Shown here one piece after another: positions 11,047-24,449 of a stretch of 64,000 nt of DNA. Below the pieces are notes generated by a model. The model saw only the letters and a list, made by a program, of their open reading frames with translations, was not told the origin of the DNA and made no database searches. This DNA comes from Pterois miles (taxonomy: Eukaryota > Chordata > Actinopteri > Perciformes > Scorpaenidae), in the NCBI GenBank assembly GCA_947000775.1, contig CAMQGK010000052.1, positions 27,094,501 through 27,158,500 on the forward strand. Direction: 5' to 3'. The stretch's first letter is position 1. Each line of letters opens with the position of its first letter. Both the position numbers and the translations under genes were made by a program.

Positions 11047-14000
11047 GCAGTAAGTGAATTTTGGCTAATCACTTGGGCGCTACCCACATAATCAGCTGTG
11101 CTGCTCATCCCACAAATGCGTGATCCTTATAACATTGTGAAGGTAAATAAACAGGCTTTCCAACGATGTAAAACATAATGACAATTAGCATTGTAACAAC
11201 AGAGAAATGATCCACCAAACACAAATTTCCAAACTTGTTTATCTAACTTCTTAAATCCATGTCATAAAACAAAATGATCCCATTTACAATAACTAAATTA
11301 ATTAAATTGTCTTTCACTATGACTTAAGTTTTTTTATGGATACACCACTGATTAAAAATGTAATATACAAAGGCCTATGACACCCATGTATCGATTTTAA
11401 ATAAATTAATATCAGGGCCAAATGTACGCAAAAACATTTCTTGAAAAATCACAAACTCGTGTGAAATACAAAGTATACTTCATGGTATTTGCTGGCATCA
11501 TTTTTACATAAGGTAATGTGAGTACAGGTGATTTTTGTATGAGACGTCTGAGTGTGCAGTACATAATGTATATAAGTGTTTATGATCTCTGTTTCCAGGA
11601 ATATTAGGATCCTAATAAACTAAACTTAACCAAACCATTCCTCTTCTTCCATATTTCTCTATTTCTATTTTGCATCACTCCTTACAATTATCTTCTCTCT
11701 CAACCAGTTTGGTAATTAATCTGGGTAATAACATTCCTGGTTACAGATGGATGGATTTACGGCTGGAAAAAAAAAACAGCCAGAGAAAGTTGAGGTACGG
11801 ACTTTGAATGTTACCCAAACGTCCTCGGCTGTGTGTTCTTATCTGACTAATTTACTAAAATAATATATGTCAGTAATTCCCCCAACTGTGAAAGTAATAT
11901 GGCGACACATACATGGCGAAAATTTGGCCAAATTGCCTTCAGCCACGCCATATCACAGCCATCTGAGCCACTTATCTGCCACATGCGGCCCACGAATACA
12001 TGTTATCTGTCCTCATCAAGACTAATAGCCTCCTTCTTAAGCTGCCTTATGGGCCTGACCTTTTCCACTATACTGAATGTGCAAATTATTCTTGATTTTG
12101 TAACCTGTGACTTTTCTCTCTTTCCTTTTCTCCTCCCCCAGAAAATAAAATGTGCTGCAACACACCGAAGCCCCAGTCAATTCCACGGCTGCCGAGTCAT
12201 ACATCATATTTTGAGTGTATGGATTTCTAATATCTCGCTACAGCAGTCAAGATGATGTAACAGATATGGACTCTGAGCACATATCAAATAGACTCCCAGA
12301 GGATATTCAATATGGCTGCCAAAAGACATTTGATCAGATTATTAAAATAGATAACCTCATATACCTTGAATTATACCGTGAAATATCAAAAGTACCGCTG
12401 GGGTAGTAAAGGGTAGGAAGGCGTCCATTAATGACCATTTGAAAGAAGAAAGAAATAGGAATCCGGTGTTTCTCTTGTTCAATGGGATGTTTCCACTGCT
12501 GCCATTCTGCATCCCCAGTTGGACTGAGCACTTGAACACTCAGCCTACAGTCACAGCTAGATAATAACTTCCTCAGAGCACAATGTGGCATGAGTTACAC
12601 CCTAATATCACAGCGTAAATATAAGCTCTGCCAAGAGTCCTTTGTTCACATTTTAACCGCAGCAGGTCAGATCAAACTAAGCCGCAGCTCACATAAGCAG
12701 GAAAGAATATATTTCAAGCCACTACACAACATGAAATAAGATGTTGTAACCAACAACAACGCATAACAAATCACTATTTCCCCCAAGATGTCCAATTGTA
12801 CCCTTCAGACCTCTCAAAAACCAGAGAGTCCAGTGATGCAGACTAGCTCCATGTTTGCCTTTGAACACAGCATGATATGAAAGCAGGAACAGCACAACCG
12901 GGCAAGGAGCGAGGCAGCTTCCCTCCGCTTAAAGGCCTTTGTATTTCAAGTCTGTAATTTTTCATCCGACATTGTTGCATGCTTAAAAATGAATACAACA
13001 TCATGTTGTGTCAATAACAGTTACATACCGACTCAGAAACTTTCATCCAAACAGGGAAATGGCGTGATAAACATTCACTTTGTCTCCCAGAACAAAGCAC
13101 TTTACAGTAAAGACAGAGAAGAATACAGAGATGCTGAATTTAAAGATGCAAAACAAACAAATGATGTATGAAAGATTAGACAGCAGTGATGGGGCTCTAG
13201 GCAGCTAACGATAGCCTCTTGCTAATGTCATTCATTCATTAGTCCCATTTAGGATGAGCTCTATCCATTGCACCAACATACTTAATTCAGTTTTGTCTCC
13301 TATTGCGAAAGAAATAGAATAACATTGGACTCAGTGTGCAAGATTTCTGTGCGTAACTTTTTTTTTTTTATCAAATGACGGATTAAATATGCATACAAAA
13401 AAATGCATGTTATAGCTGCTTTAACCCAAGCAGACCTCCAAAACCATTTCTCCTAAATTCCATCAGCATATCCTCTGTCCTCAAAAATTTGTGAGGGCTG
13501 CTAAATGCTTCCCCACCCTGACCCCAATTTCCTGCCAGCCCGGTCCCTGCTCATGACAACACTCAAGCCATCAGAAAAAAAGGACAGTGTGTTGATTGTG
13601 TTGTCCTGGAGAGGCGCTACACTTCCACCACATGTTCAGGGTGGACAAAAAAATGGGAGGCATGATGGTGGATTTGTAGAAAGTGAAAATAATCCTAAGG
13701 GAAATCACAACCAGACGTGAAGCAGCGCTCTCGGTGCCATGGGAGGATGCAGCAATGAGGCATATGAAAGGAAAACACTTAGGTATGCTGAGTCAGTATG
13801 GAGCACTGGGGCTAGGGTTGTCCTGCGGAGGTTAGATGGAGAGCATTTGTAGGAAAGACGCTGTGTGCTTACGCCATTTTGCTTTTTGTAAAATGCAGTT
13901 CAGTTAACGACTTCCAGTATGCAGCAGAGATCGGATGTTTGCTGCATTCTTACTAGTTCATTGTGAGTTAGGTCACATTGTATGATACATGCGTTGACTT

Positions 14001-16052
14001 TTCCTACTTTTTCCCTCCTCCGACATTTTACAGTGATGCTTTTATAATTTTCCTGACACTGTCTTCTCTGATCCCCACCTGGTTTTATCCAAGTTGGGTC
14101 GGCCTGACAGCTGAACTCGGAGCCCAGCGGGGGAGGTTTGGGTGTAGGGTGCTGCTCACAATTCAGTGCACCTTCCCAACATGTAGGCCTTTCAAATCTC
14201 ATATCGGCTTCTACCAACAGTCAGCGCCGGCAGACGGAAAGGTGGAGAGACAGGAAGCGAAAGACAGAGGGAGAGATGGTGGGAGGGCAGGGAAGACACA
14301 GCCACAGCGGGACGTCCTTCACTATGGCAGACTCAGGCAGGGATGATGAGAGGATGAGGAGGTAGATACAGAGAAAACAGATTATGCTGAAAAATAACTT
14401 TCCTCCTGTCTGTCTTTCTATTTAACTAAAAAAAAGCATGAGAAAGAAGCATGTGACGGGGGGATGTCCTGGGTTGTTGCAAACTCAAAATGTTCAGCTC
14501 ACCTGTCATCCCCTGACTCATTTACTTTCACTCTAAATAGCCACTTCAGCAGCTAATACATTGCCCTGGGGTGAGTCTGGCTTCTGCTGAGTGCAATATT
14601 GTATTTGTGTTTGCTTTTTAGAGGCGAGAGAGCTGGTGCTGCGTTAAAAATAACAGCCACTCCTTTTCCAGTACATAATTGCTGACAGAGGAGGGGAAAG
14701 GTAAAAAGAAAAAAAAAATGTAAGAAGAGAAGAAAAAATGAAGGACATGAGCCTAGATATCACAAAGTGCTGGAGATCCTGAGAGAATATGGGGAAGGAG
14801 TGGGCCTAACACGCTCTACTGACTCCCACTGGGTGCTTATGCTAGTGGGAACTCCATTAGCAACGATTAAAAAGCCATCGAACTAACAGCTTGTGAACCT
14901 AAATAATCACAGGGTCCTGTTTCATTGATGCCGCCCTTCCATTTTCTGATGAGCCAGCAGTGTTGTTGCTTTCACCTTGTGGTCCCTAAAGGACCCTGTA
15001 ATCACCATTATGCGTGTGGAGGACTTAGGGGGAGACCTCTTCAGGGAGTCAAGCCGTGGCTCTCACTGAGACTCACTGAACCCCGTGAGAGATGCCTGAA
15101 GCCCACACACTTTGCACCAATCTGTTTACCTACTCTTCCTCAGTGGCCTCTTCAGCGTCATTTCCCCCCACTGTGTGCTACAGAAGCTTGCAGATATGGT
15201 AAGTGATATAAAACAACCATGCAATCTACCAGCAGTACCCTCAGTATCCATCCCCAGAGCCGACGCACTGACAAAGACCGGCGCTGAAAGCATCTGCACA
15301 CTCCTTTCCCTCTGCCTCAATGGAAATCATTACAAAACTGAAAAATAAAAATGGAGTGAAGACAACCTAGGCGCCGTTTGAGCGGAGACCGTTTCTTTGC
15401 CTGAATCCACCCCAGGGCCACGCTTCTTTACAGGCTGCTTGTGACCTTGCGTAACCTCATACGCTGAACTTTCTCAAACTCTCACTTCCATCAGTGCATC
15501 TGTTCTTTAGTTAACCCACTGGCATACTTGGAAACCCGCAATCCCACAAAGAGAGTCATTATTTCTGCAAAAGAGAAAACATAAAACGAAACTCCAAAAC
15601 TAATTAACTAAAGATTCAAGGAGTGAGATCTCATCCAGACTTCATGTCTCTGACTGCCTGCAACATTATCACACTTTTGGATGTCTATTAAATAAAATTA
15701 TCTGCTTTGGCTGCTAAACTAGGTGATCATCTTGTTCTATGCTATTAGCATATTTGAGTCAAAAACATTGTTTAAATGCCAAACCGGGGTATGCAGCTCT
15801 GCAGACATGAGGATTTTGTATCGGTGCATAATTCCAATTAATGGTCATTAATTAAATAAATAATTGTATTATGTAGCTTTGCTGTTTTTTTTTTATTGGT
15901 TTAAGCTCTAAAATCCTGGTCTTAAAGGATAAAAGTGACAAAGAAAACTTAATATTTTTTTGCATCATGTTAATATAAACAAAAGCCATGACAAGATAAA
16001 AAAAAAAAAAAAAAAGTCAACCTCTTAATACTTTCCAACTTCTCCAGCCTGA
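11047..16052. other. About 5 kb low-repeat stretch without a recognised gene
   Basis: Apart from homopolymer runs (13348-13360, 15985-16015) and the weak exon candidate at 15144-15198, no tandem or dispersed repeat stands out. This and 18.2-21.0 kb are the longest repeat-poor parts of the flank, and so the best places to look for conserved non-coding elements. Confidence 0.5.
15144..15198 (+). other. Possible small exon (unrecognised)
   Basis: A pyrimidine-rich acceptor (TACCTACTCTTCCTCAG) at 15127-15143 is followed by 55 bp and a consensus donor ATG|GTAAGT at 15199. One frame is open and reads GLFSVISPHCVLQKLADM. No partner exons were recognised. The chance of a random match is substantial. 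Confidence 0.22.
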
Positions 16053-16060
16053 CTGTGGCG

Positions 16061-16626
16061 TAGGGATGTCACAAGAACCGACAATTCAGTATCAAGTCGA
16101 TGCCAAAATTAAAATGTGATGGTACTCGTTTTTCTACAGTACTGCAGGTACTGTCAGGGCTCAAGACTGACTTTGTAGAAAATGTATTTGGGATGCAGGT
16201 AACTCACTATCAGTCTTCCAGGAGACAATTTTTTTTTTTCTGATAATGCTAAATTGCAAACAATAAATCTGTGCTGCGCTGTGCTGCATGACTGTGCTGC
16301 TAACGGCTTATGTTAACTAGCTCTTCTTCTGCCGATTTCAACACGGGAGGCGCCATTGATTTACATTATGTGTTTGGGCAAAGGTAAATTATATTATCAT
16401 GACGTGTGTGAGTAAATACAGTTGTTTGAAGGAGACGCTTTCACAGCAGTAAAAATGACCTGTTTACCTTCCTTACAAAAAAAAAAAAAACAGTATGCAA
16501 ATGTAATTGAGGTACATGGGATTTATTGCTTTACTTTTGGTTTTTACTTTGGTATCAAATTAGCGTCCGAAATTGTGGAATTTCACAGGTATTAGTATCG
16601 ATAGGTAAATGTCTATGACATCCCTG
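16061..16626. mobile_element. hAT-type MITE with 8-bp target duplication
   Basis: The left end is TAGGGATGTCACAAG. The right end read inward is CAGGGATGTCATAGACATT. The flanks CTGTGGCG (16053-16060) and CTGTGGCC (16627-16634) match 7 of 8. It is 566 bp with no coding frame. Near both ends it carries a 'GTATC...CGATA'-rich segment. Confidence 0.78.
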
Positions 16627-17852
16627 CTGTGGCCCTTTGATTCCTAGTGAAACTGTAAATCTGTAAAAACGGATCACAAATTTATAATACCATTTGTAGC
16701 TAGGGTCACATTAAGATTCCTCTGACACAGAAGGAGTTAAATAAGTGATTTTCTCTTGCCATCATATCCTGTCACATACAGTCGAGAAAATACCACATAT
16801 TATACTTGCTTTTACCTATTATTAAATCTTTTTAGCCCTCTACAAACTAGGCCAATCTCTACCCTGACTATTCTACTCGGACGATTTTCAAGAATGTAGC
16901 CACCCCTCAGCTGAGCTGATCTAATGATGTGGATGTAAAGGCAGCGTGAATTTAATGCGGCGAGAGCGGACAAAAGCTAATGGACGGGCAGGAATTTAGG
17001 AGACCAGAGTTATACATCTTTCATGCTCTCCTAAGCACAGACCAATTTGAATATTCCTGATATGCTATTTATGCTCACTGCAGCAGCAGGGACACGAAGA
17101 GAGAGACGGCGATACAGGCAGCAACACAGAGAGGGAGGTCTGTGTATGTATGTGAGTGCTGATGTGAGATACATGTGTGCAAAAGACAAGAGATGCATTA
17201 TTTAGATTTCACTCGAACTGAGATACCATCGTAATAAACCAAAATGAAGCTGAAACTATAGCTGTATCCGATAGTCTTTATACCCAAGTACACTGTAAGC
17301 ACCTTCATCTGAATTTGAATAGATAAATATTTCCCCAGTGCTGTACTTATTTCATCACATTTTGAAGAGACAGTCATAGCTGGTGGAAATACTGTCTAGT
17401 AAGCTGTAAATAGTACAGTCACATTTACAGCTATCCCCGCACATGTATACTGTACTGGTTTCTGTTAAAGTAATGCATCCTTGTTACTTACTAAAGGGTG
17501 AACACATAACATTTTTAATTAGTAACAAGGCTTACTTGTATGTTGAGAGGATAAATACAGAAATCAGGCCCGATCCACAACGTACATTATTTGTGAACAT
17601 GCAAACAGTCAGACCACCTTTCTAATTCTGTCTTCCAGTGAGTGTATAGGTGGGATGTGGCAATTAGCTCGGTAATTATGCATCTCTGTTGAAGGCAATT
17701 AACTGTTACTGAAGCCATGCTTGTCCTGTTTTATTTACCAGGAAGTGTGCACATGCAGTATAATTGATAATACCAAATTTAGAGGGATGACACTGACCCA
17801 GGCACAGTTGTGTCAGGAAGGTAACCTGCAAGTCACGAAACTCTTGAAAGAT

Positions 17853-17960
17853 GGTTAAAGTTGGACACTGACCGCGAATGGTTAAGGTTAGATATTGACC
17901 TGGAATGGTTAACGTTGGGCACTAATCTCGAATGGCTCACGTTAGGCATTGATCTAAATT
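17853..17960. repeat. 27-bp diverged tandem repeat, 4 units
   Basis: Four consecutive 27-bp units of the form GGTTAAxGTTxGxxAxTGAxC(x)CGAAT. A fifth partial unit (GAATGGTTAAGGTTAGGATA) appears near 18215, after about 250 bp of other sequence. Confidence 0.75.
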
Positions 17961-18105
17961 ATTACATGGCTTTGTTGAATACTCTATTCTGATTGGTCAA
18001 TCACAGTATTGTACGCTCTGTTATTTCTTTAAAGCAGACCGTTTCTATTATATTTATTTAAAGTAATCAGCCACGTAATAAGTGGGATCATATACAGCTA
18101 GTGGG

Positions 18106-18163
18106 TCACTGTTGTGAAATAAACCTCAACAGGGCCCTGAGAGGGTTTATTTCACAACAGTGA
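18106..18163. repeat. 20-bp perfect inverted repeat (hairpin)
   Basis: TCACTGTTGTGAAATAAACC at 18106-18125 pairs exactly with its reverse complement at 18144-18163 across an 18-bp loop containing GGGCCC. Surrounding text (TTATTACATGGCTTTGTTGA, CTGATTGGTCAATCA) suggests a repeat. A related diverged hairpin region lies at 58890-59010. Confidence 0.8.
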
Positions 18164-18199
18164 TTGGCTGGTTGTACCTTATCCCTTACATTGTTAGGG

Positions 18200-21080
18200 T
18201 GAGACTTTAACGTTGAATGGTTAAGGTTAGGATAGGTCAGCGGGTGAATCTCGTTTTAGCAACTTGTGACCTCGGTACCTTCTAGACATGACCCTCAAGA
18301 GCTGAAGTACTCAACACCCAGTGAATCACGGTCCCTGATTACTATGGTTGGTGTGGCAGTAGATATAACTACCTGAGCTATATTAGTATTTAAAAAGTAA
18401 AAATATCACATCCTGATCACGGTTGAGTCGTATCAAATCAGCTTTGAATCGTAGGGTTTTGTAGATGTCAAAGGAAGAAGCCAAAGGAACAAATACCTGA
18501 ACTAAAACTTCATAAATAAAGCAAACTGATCCAAAATGTGCACCATAAATACATTAAATTAACAAATTAAAAACAGCTTTTTACCTGATTGGTGAGGGGG
18601 TGAATGAGGTTGCAGATATTTCACATTGCATGATCAAACACAGAGGCAACTTCAGATATTCTTTAGTCACACAGTCTTGCTTGAAGTGAATCCTTTCAAA
18701 ACATGTGAGGAACGCTGAACAAAGTGGACATGCATGCATCTGAGTCATTATCTGGGATGGGAAACCAGACTGCATGTTCTGGTTCTGGTTTACTCATCTT
18801 CACTCCCCCTCCTGTGTTAGCTGCAAGCATATCAGACTATTAGACATACCCTTTTCTTTTTAGTTCAATATTGATCTTGGACGCCAATGCAGAGACTCAC
18901 AGTAATAGAGTCTTATCTTGATGGTTGTATGTTTAATTAGGACGCAAGCAGGGAGGGAAGGAAGGATCGAGGGATGAAACATAAGCTTTCCTGAATGAAG
19001 CGGGTCGCATGTTGGAAAGATGGTGGAAAATCTGTTAGTAACAACTCAACCAGTGAACTCTGCTGTCATCTGGGTCATTATTAAACAAGTGAGAGCACAC
19101 AAAAGCACTATACGGGCAGTTTCTATGGTCAGCAAACGCATTACTGGGCCTCCAACACAGAGAAATGTAAACATACAATATAGTGGAATTGCAAGCAGCA
19201 ACAATATTGAAGGACAGTGTATATACAAACCTTTGTTTGCATTATGAAAGATAGTGCACATCTCATAGCAGCATCTGATACTACAAGATTGGAAATTGTA
19301 TTTCAGACTTTGGTTGTTTGCCTTGCTAGTGATGTGAAATGACTCAATGTCATCACGTCGGATGTCTGGTCCTTCATTTTGACCATAAATATTCTCTGCA
19401 AAGATTGTTTTCTCTTGGCTTAGTGCTTGCTATAAAACCATGCATAGCCTTATGTGCCATTGTCACTGAATATAGTTATAAGGTGAATGTATCTTCAGAG
19501 AGATGCATGCTGCATCATGTGCTACCTATTATACATCCTGCACAATCCCCCTTGCTCAGCATGGGAGGAACGGTTGGGTGAACAGATTGATATCTCTGCG
19601 CCAGTAGTGAAAAAAAATCATGTGCATATATTATACTAAATAAAGACATTATCATTTCAACGTAGCAAACGCACTCCATCTACACTCTTTTGGAAAAGCA
19701 GACTCAACACAAAGGGGTTCATTGGTTCACACTGAACAACAAGGCTGCCAAGAAGGTCAATATCTGTTTCCATTTAGATTATTTGTAAAATCAATTGCTC
19801 ATGAGGAGAGTGGATTTAATGAGTTGTGATAACGAGCGCAATCCATTTTTCCTTGATCCTTCACAAAATCGACCACGCAAAATGGTAAATCCTTAATGAA
19901 ACTGAAAACATTTTATCTCCATTTGCATTGCCGTATCTATATTATGTAAATGCAGCAGCTAAGTATGTGGTAAACATGGAGATGTCATTACAGATCCTCT
20001 GCTCATTAGCACCCATCAAATGCTTGCTGTAAGAAGATGACTGAGCATAAACTGACCCCGCCGCCCTCGCTGACTCTGGGTCAGCCTGTCGACCTGTCTC
20101 TTGACCTGTCCACCTCAATCGACACCGCCCCAGACAGTACACATAATGAGGGGAAGTGAGGCGGCGAGGCACAAAAATGCTAAAAATGCCTAATTCATTT
20201 TAATAGTCAGCCGTCTCCTCTGTGCTTCCTGTGGATCGCCACCACGGGGCTCAGTGTCATTTAGAGGTGAGAGCAGCATGAGCCAAACCACAGAAAAATA
20301 TTACTTTTATTCAATGAATGTGATATGATTGACAGCCTGGAATTGCTTTGCCCGTGACCTTGGAGGACTGCTGCTCAGACTGAAGTTAGCATTTTGTGTG
20401 TGGGTGTGAAACTGTGGCCCTGCAGTCAAGTCTCATACTGATGCTCTTCGTTTGCCTCTGCTTTGTATTTTAACTGACTAAATGCAGTGTATTCACAAGC
20501 ACTAAATGTAGAGAGTAGAGAGCAGTTATGTTGCAGAATGACCAGATACAACAGTTTCTAGCTTATCGACGGTCAGGATATGGAGTGACTGAGAGACAGT
20601 GTCAGAAAAAATTAGCTTAATTCAGTTTTTTTCTAACTTTCTGCAAACAGCTGCTTTGAATCCGTTTGAATGACTTGGCATGTGTAATTAAGTCATCATA
20701 TCTGGTGTAAAGTGTAGAGGAGGAGGCAGGGATATCAGGCAGATACTGACTCGAATAGGAGGGTCAAGTATCAGTGACAATGGGGCCCATCTATTCAATT
20801 CAATTCTATGTTTATACACAATATAAATTATATACTGGATTTGAATCTGACCAATTTGTTGCTGCACTGGAAAGATTTACACTTGAACTGTAATTCCTGT
20901 TAATATTGAATATTGTTTTACCAAGTTGCTGGAGTATAATTTATTATCTTAATAATAAATAATTCACAAAATATACAGTATACCTGTGCATTTAGTATTA
21001 TTTATCCTGATGTTTCCATAAAAGAATGATCACAGCCAATTCCACACAGTGAAGCATACAGTTCATAAACTGGACACTGG
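18200..21080. other. Repeat-poor stretch without a recognised gene
   Basis: No supported exon. It includes long AT-rich blocks with homeodomain-like TAATTA/ATTTGCAT words (for example 19780-19960) that could be regulatory. That is inference only. Confidence 0.45.
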
Positions 21081-21146
21081 TGTCATATCGGTACTCAGTT
21101 TCAGTCGATACCCAAAGCCCAGGTAGTCGGACTAGAAAATCAATAG

Positions 21147-21206
21147 GGAATGCATAGTATTCTGTTTTATGCTGATGATGTTGTTGTCCTATCTAAAATA
21201 AATAGA
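21147..21206 (+). pseudogene. LINE reverse-transcriptase scrap
   Basis: The frame reads GMHSILFYADDVVVLSKINR. FYADD followed by hydrophobic residues is the catalytic motif of non-LTR reverse transcriptases. A stop codon precedes it, and a MITE remnant (21210-21415) interrupts what follows, so only about 20 codons survive. The LINE clade cannot be told. Confidence 0.6.
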
Positions 21207-21209
21207 AAG

Positions 21210-21415
21210 AGGGAAGTATTTCTGTTATCGGTTAATCTTGTGATTATTTTTTCAATTAACTGTTTGTCCATAGAACGGCAAACACTGTGAAAAATGCCCA
21301 TCAAGGTGGCATCTGTCACCAAAATGTGAAGGAGTTGAGGTTATTGTATTTTGATTATCAAAAGAGTTGCCAATTAATCTTCTGTTAATCAATTAATCAA
21401 GTAGTTGTTACAACT
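21210..21415. mobile_element. Eroded MITE, relative of 63424-63715
   Basis: It contains CGGTTAATCTTGTGATTATT, AAAAATGCCCATCAAGGTGG and TTAATCAATTAATCAAGTAG, words of the abundant fish MITE whose end reads CTAGAGCTGCAACTAATG. It sits directly after the LINE scrap. Confidence 0.45.
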
Positions 21416-22518
21416 TTAGTCCTGTGCGGGAATAAAAAAAGACCTGCGACAACTTTCGTTTATAAGAAAAAACAAAATAATACATTTTCTGAAATTCTTA
21501 AACTTGCAATAGCTTGTGCCAGTTTTATTTAGATGATAAGAAATTTAACTTTACAAAGTACTTAGGTTGAGTCTCCAAGAAGGGCACTTTGGCAAAACTA
21601 AAATCCATTTAAATAATTGGATCTCTCACATACACAAAACTCTTTCAGGTCTGTTTGCCCCATTCTTGCCCTGAAAGAAGAAGACATGTGAATAGCAGCT
21701 GTATATATGTGGATATCTTATGAGGTTTGATGGAAAGTTATTACCATCAGGCTGTGAAATAGGCTGCATGATGTGGAAGATAATACTGTCTAAAAATAAC
21801 GACAAACAACAGAATGGGTCATGGATACTGGACATCATGTCTGTGCTGTAAATACAAGTTCAATCGGAGAGAAGCGATGTGGTAAGATGGTGTTTCATAA
21901 ACTTAAAAAATTGAAATGGACACATTTGTCAAAAAAGTCATATGGGTTTTTACTGAAAAGTAGGTTTCTGTTGTTTCTTTCAATGATTCTTATGATCCTT
22001 GATAACTTAGAAGGGACTGTATGTAAATTTTTACACAAATAATTGTATTGCCTGTACAGATTGTAATCTAACCTAAAAAAACGAGACCTTCCACATCTCT
22101 CTGGGTTTCCTCTATCTGCTTTTAATGTGAACGACCTGGGACACGATGCTCATAAATGCCTTTATTCTCAGCTCAGGGCTAACTGTGTGCAACCATAGCT
22201 AATGTTCAGTTAGAAATGGAGTCCATTAACACCAATAAACGACCAGCCCTCGGCACAACTCCGACTCCAACACAAACTCCACAGAAGCGCCAAAAAAACA
22301 AAGTTATATGTCGTGAAACCCGTCGTGCAAAACAGGAATCTAACTAGGAAACTCGGATCAGCGTCGACCAGATTAATGGAAGGACCTTCGTTTGGTACCG
22401 ATGCTCACTTGTGCCTACGTAGTGCAAGCATAACTGCAAGCGACAGGGCGCTGATTGTCGTTGACTTAACAGCCACACATCACTGTTAACAAGCAATTTC
22501 TGATTCTTACCCAGGTTC

Positions 22519-22538
22519 ATCTTATCTTATCTTATCTT
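22519..22538. repeat. (CTTAT)4 microsatellite
   Basis: Four pentamer units followed by CTTTA. Confidence 0.9.
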
Positions 22539-22681
22539 TAAATGTCTGTGTGGCAGTTTTGGAGCTGCAGCATACTACTTGCATCATGTATATGTGTTTG
22601 GGATCAGCACATCTAGAGGCAGTTTCTCTTTTCTCTGCAAGAGAAAATGGTGGCAATGGTGACAGACAAGCACTCTACATG

Positions 22682-22682
<1 letters not shown>

Positions 22683-22731
<49 letters not shown>
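22683..22731. repeat. (CA)n microsatellite
   Basis: 49 bp of uninterrupted CA dinucleotides. Confidence 0.99.
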
Positions 22732-22734
<3 letters not shown>

Positions 22735-23191
22735 GGAACATTATGCTCGTGGTGCAATGAAAACATCTATGCTCAGGAGAGTATGTCCCAGTGGCCTCAG
22801 CCAAGTGAGTGGGCTGATGAGGTGAAAGTAATCTAAATGGTGTTCTGAGCGGCAGAGGTGGCACGCGACACACACACTCATGTTAAGTCGTATCATCACA
22901 CCCCCATTGTGGCATATGGGCCTTTCCAGAGGACGCCATTGGGGGTGGAAATATCGAAAATGAGTTGAACCTCCACTGAGATGGGGGGTCACTGCTTTTC
23001 TTTGCAATTTTCTGTCCCTTTCTCTCAGGGGTCAGTAATTGAGCGTCGGAAATTGGAGAAATTGCCACGAAGTCGAAACAAAGTCACAAAACCGCTTTAT
23101 TTTCTCAGTTATATGCAAACAGGGAAAAAGACAACTGGGAACAGATGACCATCTCATGTCTGTCCATGTTTGCACAAAACACAAAACGAGT

Positions 23192-23227
23192 GTGTATGTT
23201 GTGTATGTTGTGTATGTTGTGTACGTG
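23192..23227. repeat. 9-bp tandem repeat (TTGTGTATG)n
   Basis: About four units, the last slightly changed (TTGTGTACG). Confidence 0.85.
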
Positions 23228-24449
23228 TGCAGGCAGTCGTTCAGTGGCAGTAATTTCCCTCGTCATATATGGTTTTGTTAGTGGAGATGCTCTCGCTGGT
23301 CCCTGAGCTGGTTTCCAAATGTAGAGCAAAGCATCTCCAGACACACTACACACTACTAAGTGAGACTTGTTTTCATCTTCAAGGACAAGGTGACCCGTCA
23401 CTATTGACACTAAAAAAAAAAAAGGGAAACATTGAGAGCATCTGATCTTCTGAGGATATTAAACAAGACAAATATGCTTCCTCCCATCAGCATAGCAACA
23501 AAGAAAAGTGTCGGATGCGAAGTGACAATATGGGAAAACTTGGCACTGGCACTGAAGGACGTTTTGGTCAAGGCTGTACAGTGGATACACCTTGAAAGAA
23601 GCAGCCAAACAGCAGGTACACTGTGAAAAATTAAAGTTTGAAAAGAGCTTGTTTGAGTGAAAAGTTGTGCAGTAATTGAGTTTTTAAGGGGCAAAAAGAT
23701 GCAATGCAAGAGCAAAGGTTATTAGAAATGACAGCAAACATTTAGGCAGTAATGATAAAATGCTGCAGCAGAGAAAGAAAACACACTGATCACAATACCA
23801 AACAATTTATCATCCAAAAATCAAAAGATCAAAGTTTGAAAATAGATTTATAATGTACTTTGAATCTTGGCAAAAAGATTTATTTTGAGATTCGACATTT
23901 TCACTTATCCCTTTTTAGAGGGACAATTTAATTTTTACTTTATCCATCCCTGAGCTTGCTGATATATTCATAGAAAACAATAAGTGTTCTTCCACATGCA
24001 TACAATCTGAATCTTGGCAATTTCTTTCCTCTGGCTTTGCAGTATCTACAGAAATGTAATCTGTGTGTCTGTATTAAAATTCATGAGGACAGATAAGAAG
24101 GGGACTTTCATTAGCGTGGGATTCTCAAGCTGGTAGTTTTGGGGAGGAAAGTAGAAGCCAAAATACTTCCAGCAGCACTTTCAAGGATCCAATCTGAGGT
24201 CAGGAAGGTTTAGGCTGCTGGTACAAGTTTCACTGAATTACACATGCCATGAAGGGTGGTACAAAAAGTGAACACGCTATCTACAACATCTGACCTGCCC
24301 TGATGTGTTGCACTGTGCGGAAGATGCAAAACAAATAACGACAAATGAGAGATTAACACAAGTCACTTTTAACTAATGTAACGCAGTATTAGTGGATATT
24401 CCCTTTCCCCCACATTGATTTTGCCATGCCATGAAATGCATGTAAGCCG

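Larger units (their letters stand above)
21420..24445. other. No gene recognised apart from simple repeats
   Basis: 21.42-22.05 kb may be further LINE debris after the reverse-transcriptase scrap. Otherwise only the simple repeats listed separately are seen. Confidence 0.45.
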
